Origin: Bradyrhizobium sp. AUGA SZCCT0158 | GTDB lineage: Bacteria > Pseudomonadota > Alphaproteobacteria > Rhizobiales > Xanthobacteraceae | Direction: 5' to 3' | NCBI RefSeq assembly: GCF_018130065.1 | Contig: NZ_JAFCME010000020.1 | Span: 1 to 64,000, forward strand | Length of the DNA: 64,000 nt | Shown here: positions 57,415 to 64,000 of the stretch, piece by piece | Layout: each line of letters starts with the position of its first letter | Numbering within the stretch: position 1 is the first letter of the stretch | The notes under the pieces: generated by a model | The model's database searches: none | The model's input: only the letters and a program-made list of their open reading frames with translations | Told to the model about the DNA's origin: nothing | Position numbers and translations under genes: made by a program

Positions 57415-58398
57415 TTGACGCGTTTTCTGAGCGCGAACCGGGTCCACTTCGCTGGAAAACGCTATGTCGTTCTGGCGGCTGCGGTCGCCAGCATCGGCAC
57501 GGTCTGGGCCGCCCGGGCCGAGGAGGCGTTCGTCACCAATCAGCTCAGCGAAAATCTCACCGTCGTTGACCTCGCGACGTCGCGGCCGGTCGCGACCATC
57601 GCGATCGGCGGCAAGCCGGCAGGGGTAGCCATCACGCCGGATGGACGCTTCGCCTATGTGACGAGCCCCGACGCCAAGGCGCTCACCGTGATCGATGCCG
57701 CCGCACGCCAGGTGGTCGGCAAGATCAACGTCGGCGGCGGTCCGCTCGGCGTTGCGGTGGCGCCGGATGGCGGCGCGGTCTATGTCGCCGACTGGTACGC
57801 CGCGGCGGTGCGGGTGATCGATCCGAAAGCGCAGCGCGTGATCGCCGATATCGCGGTCGGCGCATCGCCGTCGGGGCTTGCGGTAACACCGGACGGGCGG
57901 CTGCTGCTCTCGGCGGACCGCGATGCGGACAGCGTATCCGTCATCGATACCGCGACGCGCGAACGCCAGGCGGTCATCAAGGTCGGCACGCGCCCGTTCG
58001 GCATCACGATCGATGCGGAGGGCCGGCGGGCCTACACCGCCAATGTCGGATCGAACGACGTCTCCGTGATCGACATCGCGGATAACCGCGAGATCGGGCG
58101 CGTGAAGACGGGCCTGCGCCCCTACGCGGTCGCACTTGCCCAGGGCCGCGGCTTCGTCAGCGACCAGTATGACGGCACCGTCAGCGTGTTCGATCTCGCG
58201 ACGCTTGCGCCGGTCAAGCGCATCCATGTCGGCGATTATCCGGAAGGGATCGCGGCGACGGCGAATGGCAGGCAGATCATCGTGGCGAACTGGGAGAGCA
58301 ACTCGATCAGCGTGATCGATGCGGTCGAGCTGAAGGTGACCGGTGAGATCAAGGTCGGCGACGGACCGCGGGCGTTCGGGACGTTTTTGCGGCGGTAG
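57415..58398 (+). CDS. YVTN-family beta-propeller protein, exported
   Basis: The start is most likely TTG 57415. The 327-residue product has a signal segment (YVVLAAAVASIGTVWAARA) and seven ~42-residue repeats of the YNCE/YVTN type: VATIAIGGKPAGVAITPDGR, VVGKINVGGGPLGVAVAPDG, AQRVIADIAVGASPSGLAVT, AVIKVGTRPFGITIDAEGRR and so on. It is a seven-blade propeller for protein or ligand binding, as seen in lipoprotein-like and PQQ-enzyme-associated proteins. It lies next to an SRPBCC protein with the same destination. No catalytic residues are recognised. Confidence 0.85.
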   Translation: MTRFLSANRVHFAGKRYVVLAAAVASIGTVWAARAEEAFVTNQLSENLTVVDLATSRPVATIAIGGKPAGVAITPDGRFAYVTSPDAKALTVIDAAARQVVGKINVGGGPLGVAVAPDGGAVYVADWYAAAVRVIDPKAQRVIADIAVGASPSGLAVTPDGRLLLSADRDADSVSVIDTATRERQAVIKVGTRPFGITIDAEGRRAYTANVGSNDVSVIDIADNREIGRVKTGLRPYAVALAQGRGFVSDQYDGTVSVFDLATLAPVKRIHVGDYPEGIAATANGRQIIVANWESNSISVIDAVELKVTGEIKVGDGPRAFGTFLRR

Positions 58399-58403
58399 AG
58401 GTC

Positions 58404-58465
58404 GTAGGATGGGTGGAGCCAACGGGTCGCGCGAATGCGCGCCCCGTTGGCTCTACCCATCCTAC
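58404..58465. repeat. Near-perfect inverted repeat at the start of the PRC-barrel gene
   Basis: GTAGGATGGGTGGAGCCAAC continuing into GGG at the left end matches CCCGTTGGCTCTACCCATCC with TAC at the right. There is one mismatch in 23 bases; the loop TCGCGCGAATGCGCGC is itself palindromic. It lies directly between the beta-propeller stop and the 5' part of the PRC gene. Copies of such elements are dispersed in the genus (from memory). Confidence 0.85.
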
Positions 58466-58502
58466 ATGCGTCCGTGCGCCGCGGTTGCCGGGCCCGCGCC
58501 TG

Positions 58503-58820
58503 GTGCCCAGTGATCGCGTCGAGCAGGCGAACGTCTACGGCCGAGACGGCGCAAAACTCGGCACGATCGAACGACTGATGCTGGACAAGGTGCGCGGAAC
58601 CGTCGCGTATGCCGTGATAAAAACCGGCGGGCTGCTCGCCACCCATCACCATTATCCCGTGCGGTGGGACGAACTCAGGTTTGATCCCGCGCGTCAGGCC
58701 TTCGTGGTCGAGCTGACGTTGGACGATTTGCGCGCCGGCCCGTCCGAGTTCGATGAAGACGGCTTCGACTGGGGCGACCGCTCGCGATCCTACCGGCACC
58801 CGCATTATTGGACGGTGTAG
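58503..58820 (+). CDS. PRC-barrel domain protein, possibly 5'-truncated
   Basis: The start given is GTG 58503 (VPSDRVEQANVYGRDGAKLG). The frame is open upstream into the palindromic repeat but has no ATG there. The ~105-residue product matches PRC-barrel proteins: TIERLMLDKVRGTVAYAVIK, GGLLATHHHYPVRWDELRFD and AFVVELTLDDLRAG. Relatives usually have a few more N-terminal residues (e.g. ‘…LIPSDRVEGTNVY’), so the 5' end may have been cut by the repeat. If translated, it could be an RNA-metabolism or stress protein. Confidence 0.65.
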   Translation: MPSDRVEQANVYGRDGAKLGTIERLMLDKVRGTVAYAVIKTGGLLATHHHYPVRWDELRFDPARQAFVVELTLDDLRAGPSEFDEDGFDWGDRSRSYRHPHYWTV

Positions 58821-58877
58821 GGCGAGGGCGAGCAGCGCGTTACTGCAAAGGGACGTCCGGGGCACTGGCCGGCCGCG

Positions 58878-59201
58878 CTACCGCAACTTGCGCACGTGAA
58901 TATTGATGTCGAGGTCGATGCTGCTGACGCAAGTTTGCTCGGTGCGGTGAGAGCCTCCCGCGTGCCATGGCCCGTTACGCGGATTGGCATTTCTGACGTC
59001 GGCAAGCCGCAGGCACCGCCACTGCGGTAGCTTGCCACTGCTTTGTCCGGCAAATTGCCACGCCAGCACGACTTCCTCACCACGCTTGTTGAGACCCAGG
59101 ATATGCGGGCACAATTCGCGATGGCGGCCTTCATAGGTGCAGACCACCTGCTGTTCGGCCAGGATCGCATTGCGGAACAAGGTGTAAATCGGGCTGGGCA
59201 T
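58878..59201 (-). CDS. Conserved hypothetical protein, WYL-like small domain
   Basis: The 107-residue protein begins MPSPIYTLFRNAILAEQQVV and has CTYEGRHRELCPHILGLNKR, EEVVLAWQFAGQSSGKLPQW, RCLRLADVRNANPRNGPWHA and SSIDLDINIHVRKL. The pattern (G-R-x-R-E-L-C-P, a W-Q-F strand, then W-x-C-L-x-L-x-D-V) resembles WYL/Sm-like effector-binding domains found alone in many alphaproteobacteria. Function unknown. A competing frame on the same strand (58805-59170) has no such pattern. Confidence 0.65.
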   Translation of the reverse strand: MPSPIYTLFRNAILAEQQVVCTYEGRHRELCPHILGLNKRGEEVVLAWQFAGQSSGKLPQWRCLRLADVRNANPRNGPWHAGGSHRTEQTCVSSIDLDINIHVRKLR

Positions 59202-59346
59202 GGACCTAGCTTGTCTAGGCAGAGAGTGGTGTCAATTCAAATGCCCGACCCAGGGGTAACCTGCCGCTCGCGGATAGTGGAGCCGACGCTGTTCTATTCG
59301 TTCTCTATCCTTGCCTGTTCACCGCTTGACGTAGTATATTTATGCC

Positions 59347-59635
59347 ATGATCCGATCATGGCGGAATTCCGCGACCCGCAAGGTTTGGGACGGCGAACAG
59401 CCAAATCAATTTCGCGGGCTGGATTTCGAAGCTGCGATCGATCTGTTGGTGGCATTTGAATGTAGCAAAGTCACTCAGCGACTTAAGTCCGTTGAAAAGC
59501 GTAGGCCTTCACAAGCTCAAGGGTGATCGCAAGAAGCAGTGGGCGATGACGGTCAACGAGCGCTGGCGTATCTGTTTCGAGTTTCACAAAGGCGATGCCC
59601 ACGAGGTTGAGATCGTGGACTACCACAAAGGTTGA
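59347..59635 (+). pseudogene. higB: HigB-type toxin, frameshifted
   Basis: This is a RelE-fold mRNA interferase toxin in two frames: MIRSWRNSATRKVWDGEQPN with QFRGLDFEAAIDLLVAF, then, after an extra T at about 59447-59449, NVAKSLSDLSPLKSVGLHKL, KGDRKKQWAMTVNERWRICF and EFHKGDAHEVEIVDYHKG. The open length of 289 bases is not a multiple of three. Removing one T from GGCATTTGAATG restores the family's ALNVAKSL. The catalytic C-terminal part is intact but not in frame, so the toxin is predicted dead. Confidence 0.85.
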
Positions 59636-59640
59636 CCGTC

Positions 59641-59928
59641 ATGGCTCCTGTCGTACACCCCGGTCGTTTATTGAAGCGCGAACTAGCCGCTCGCAAGCTC
59701 AGTGCCAACCGTTTGTCGCTCGATATCGGCGTACCCTCAGGTCGCGTCACTGACATCCTCAACGGTCGCCGTTCGATTACGGCTGACACGGCGGTGCGCC
59801 TTGGACGCTATTTTGGCAATGGGGCGCAGTTCTGGCTCGACTTGCAGGGCCAATATGACATCGGCGTCGTTGAGCGGGAGAAGGGCGCGGAGATTGCGAA
59901 GCGGGTGAGGCCGGCGGACGCGGCTTAG
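59641..59928 (+). CDS. higA: HigA-type antitoxin (XRE family)
   Basis: I start at ATG 59641 (MAPVVHPGRLLKRELAARKL), five bases after the broken higB. The 95-residue protein has a helix-turn-helix (LSANRLSLDIGVPSGRVTDI, LNGRRSITADTAVRLGRYFG) and the family's tail NGAQFWLDLQGQYDIGVVER. Normally it binds HigB and represses the operon; here its toxin partner is frameshifted, so it is an orphan antitoxin. Confidence 0.9.
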   Translation: MAPVVHPGRLLKRELAARKLSANRLSLDIGVPSGRVTDILNGRRSITADTAVRLGRYFGNGAQFWLDLQGQYDIGVVEREKGAEIAKRVRPADAA

Positions 59929-59979
59929 GGCGCAGAAGAACGGAATACGCCGCGCTATTCCGCCCTACGAGCCAACCTG

Positions 59980-60195
59980 CTAAGCGGAAATTGGCGTCAA
60001 TTCGAATACCAGGCCATGCCTTGCGGCTTCCGCGATTTCACCTCTGCGCAACGCCAGCCGGACGGCATCAAGCTTCTGTGCATCTTCCAAGGAAAGGTAT
60101 GGCGACCATCCGGTATCGTCCTCGATGAGCTCAACCGGGACTTCTGCCGCATAACGGCCTTCGTGAATGAGTTTGACGGTTTTTCGGAGCATCAT
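59980..60195 (-). CDS. Putative antitoxin-like partner of the DUF4258 gene
   Basis: The 71-residue protein reads MMLRKTVKLIHEGRYAAEVP, VELIEDDTGWSPYLSLEDAQ and KLDAVRLALRRGEIAEAARH. Its start overlaps the stop of the upstream DUF4258 gene by 4 bases (ATGA). Short proteins of this form (…GWSPYLSLEDA.KLD.VR.ALR.GD…) are often the second gene of a two-gene unit with a DUF4258 or RelE-like gene. No DNA-binding motif is obvious. The antitoxin role is inference. Confidence 0.65.
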   Translation of the reverse strand: MMLRKTVKLIHEGRYAAEVPVELIEDDTGWSPYLSLEDAQKLDAVRLALRRGEIAEAARHGLVFELTPISA

Positions 60196-60515
60196 TTCTT
60201 CCGTCGCATGAAGTCAGATGACCATCGCTCTTGGTCGGGTCGATATGCCGTGACTAGTACCGCAGGAGCCGATTGATCCTTTGGGATTGCCCAAACCACA
60301 TGAACCGGCCTCCGCAAGATGTCCCACTGTAGAACGAGAACGCTGGGTCCCCGCATTGCCGCCGGATAGTCCTCGACAACAACAGCGGTATCGATACCAG
60401 CCAGCACCTCAGTTACCAATATATCATCCTTGGCAAGCTCGTCATAGCCGTGATCGGAAATGCGGAGCAAACCCCGCGTCACAAGAGCCTGAATCTGAGT
60501 GAGCGTATCGCTCAA
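60192..60515 (-). CDS. DUF4258-family protein, toxin-like
   Basis: The 107-residue product has GLLRISDHGYDELAKDDILV, TEVLAGIDTAVVVEDYPAAM, PSVLVLQWDILRRPVHVVWA and VLVTAYRPDQERWSSDFMRR, which is the DUF4258 pattern: an H-G/A-x-x-R/E segment, an acidic E-D-Y/P turn, and a final Y-x-P…W. The fold is RelE/BrnT-like. The pair with the next gene resembles a toxin-antitoxin unit with the toxin gene first. It sits next to a broken higBA pair, so two such units lie side by side. Confidence 0.7.
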   Translation of the reverse strand: MSDTLTQIQALVTRGLLRISDHGYDELAKDDILVTEVLAGIDTAVVVEDYPAAMRGPSVLVLQWDILRRPVHVVWAIPKDQSAPAVLVTAYRPDQERWSSDFMRRKK

Positions 60516-60539
60516 ATGGCTCTCCTCACGTCCGGTTGT

Positions 60540-63524
<2,985 letters not shown>

Positions 63525-63769
63525 ATCGGCATTTCCAGGCGCATGGAGGCGCGCCACGTTGGGCGCGCATGGCCAGGGAAGACCTTAGCCGGGCGCCGAT
63601 GGCAGAAAGCTGGAACGTAGGAAGAACGGGCCGGGATTTCCAGTGCTCGCAGCAAGCCATCAACGGTTTGTTTTGCAAGGAGTGCCAGGGAACTGCAATG
63701 GCAGCAGATGGCAGCGGAACCGCGGGCAGGATGACGTCGTCGCCGCGAATAAAACCGCACCCAAAAGAA

Positions 63770-63794
63770 AAAGGCCGGCGCGAGGCCGGCCTTT
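63770..63794 (-). terminator. Rho-independent terminator of the outer-membrane protein gene
   Basis: AAAGGCCGGC and GCCGGCCTTT pair around a 5-base loop. On the minus strand they are followed by TTCTTTTGGG. It is 25 bases beyond the stop of the gene at the window's right end. Confidence 0.85.
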
Positions 63795-63818
63795 CGAAAT
63801 CGTCTGATGCAGCGAAGC

Positions 63819-64000
63819 TCAATACTTCGCGATCACCGGGCCACCCCAGCGATAGTTGACGCGGACGGTGACGAGATCGACGTCCTGACGGATGCGCTCG
63901 TTGAACGTCACGCCGGCCGGGCCGATGGCAGCGACAGCGCCGTTGCTCACAAAGGTATGGGTACGATCCTGCATGAACATGTGATTGTATTCGATGCCGG
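63819..64000 (-). CDS. Outer-membrane beta-barrel protein, C-terminal part (5' end outside window)
   Basis: The minus strand encodes …GIEYNHMFMQDRTHTFVSNG, PAGVTFNERIRQDVDLVTVR and VNYRWGGPVIAKY, then a stop at 63819. The alternating hydrophobic strands and the closing R-V-N-Y-R-W/F-G segment are typical of the Omp25/Omp31-like OmpA-type barrels of rhizobia. At least 60 residues are present; the start lies beyond base 64000. Confidence 0.8.
   Translation of the reverse strand, partial: GIEYNHMFMQDRTHTFVSNGAVAAIGPAGVTFNERIRQDVDLVTVRVNYRWGGPVIAKY

Overview
The window looks like chromosome of an alphaproteobacterium of the Bradyrhizobium group (Nitrobacteraceae). Evidence: high GC with matching codon use; the chain rpoZ - relA/spoT - pdxJ - acpS - lepB - rnc - era - recO - parC; an Omp2-type porin; and dispersed palindromes built on CGTCGTCCCGGC and TGCGCAATTGCGCA that I recall from this genus. 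The assignment is by recognition, not by search.

Bases 1-20491 are an integrated genomic island. Its right edge is the 3' end of a tRNA-Ser(GCT) gene (20492-20585, minus), followed directly by a P4-type tyrosine integrase, a small island protein, an AlpA-type activator, a TSCPD-like/VRR-NUC fusion protein, a 79-residue protein and a RepA-like AAA ATPase. All are on the minus strand and most overlap by 4 bases. The middle holds a complete type I restriction-modification operon (hsdM-hsdS-hsdR, 6150-13215) with unusual C-terminal extensions on HsdS and HsdR, then a small DUF6883-like gene, an HNH-type nuclease gene and a gene of unknown function. The left part (1-6035) is a gene graveyard: a broken IS1182-like transposase, a second decayed RepA 3' end, a frameshifted tyrosine recombinase joined to a DNA ligase fragment, and a frameshifted serine recombinase. 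The left end of the island is not identifiable in the window.

Bases 20586-64000 are mostly core chromosome. In order: porin, a DUF6065-like protein, a TPR protein, soluble lytic transglycosylase, dapA, mscL, smpB, a peroxiredoxin, family-5 uracil-DNA glycosylase, a LabA-like NYN protein, a 6S-like RNA candidate, the rpoZ-to-parC housekeeping block, a zinc-type CDF transporter, a chromate pair (rhodanese-ChrB and ChrA), an MFS/GNAT/DMT/RidA stretch, and an arsenic-type cluster (ArsR, flavoprotein monooxygenase with a Cys-rich tail, MFS exporter).

From 54.3 to 60.5 kb the sequence is looser: repeats, a double-glycine leader peptide gene facing an AAA ATPase, a beta-propeller protein, a PRC-barrel gene next to a palindromic repeat, a frameshifted higB with intact higA, and a DUF4258-type toxin-like pair. 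The window ends with uvrA and the C-terminus of an outer-membrane beta-barrel gene.

The best candidates for something new are the defence cargo (HsdS and HsdR extensions with the DUF6883-like protein, and the HNH nuclease), the TSCPD/VRR-NUC fusion with an exchanged E/K active-site motif, the hairpin that sequesters the alpA ribosome site, and the double-glycine peptide locus.
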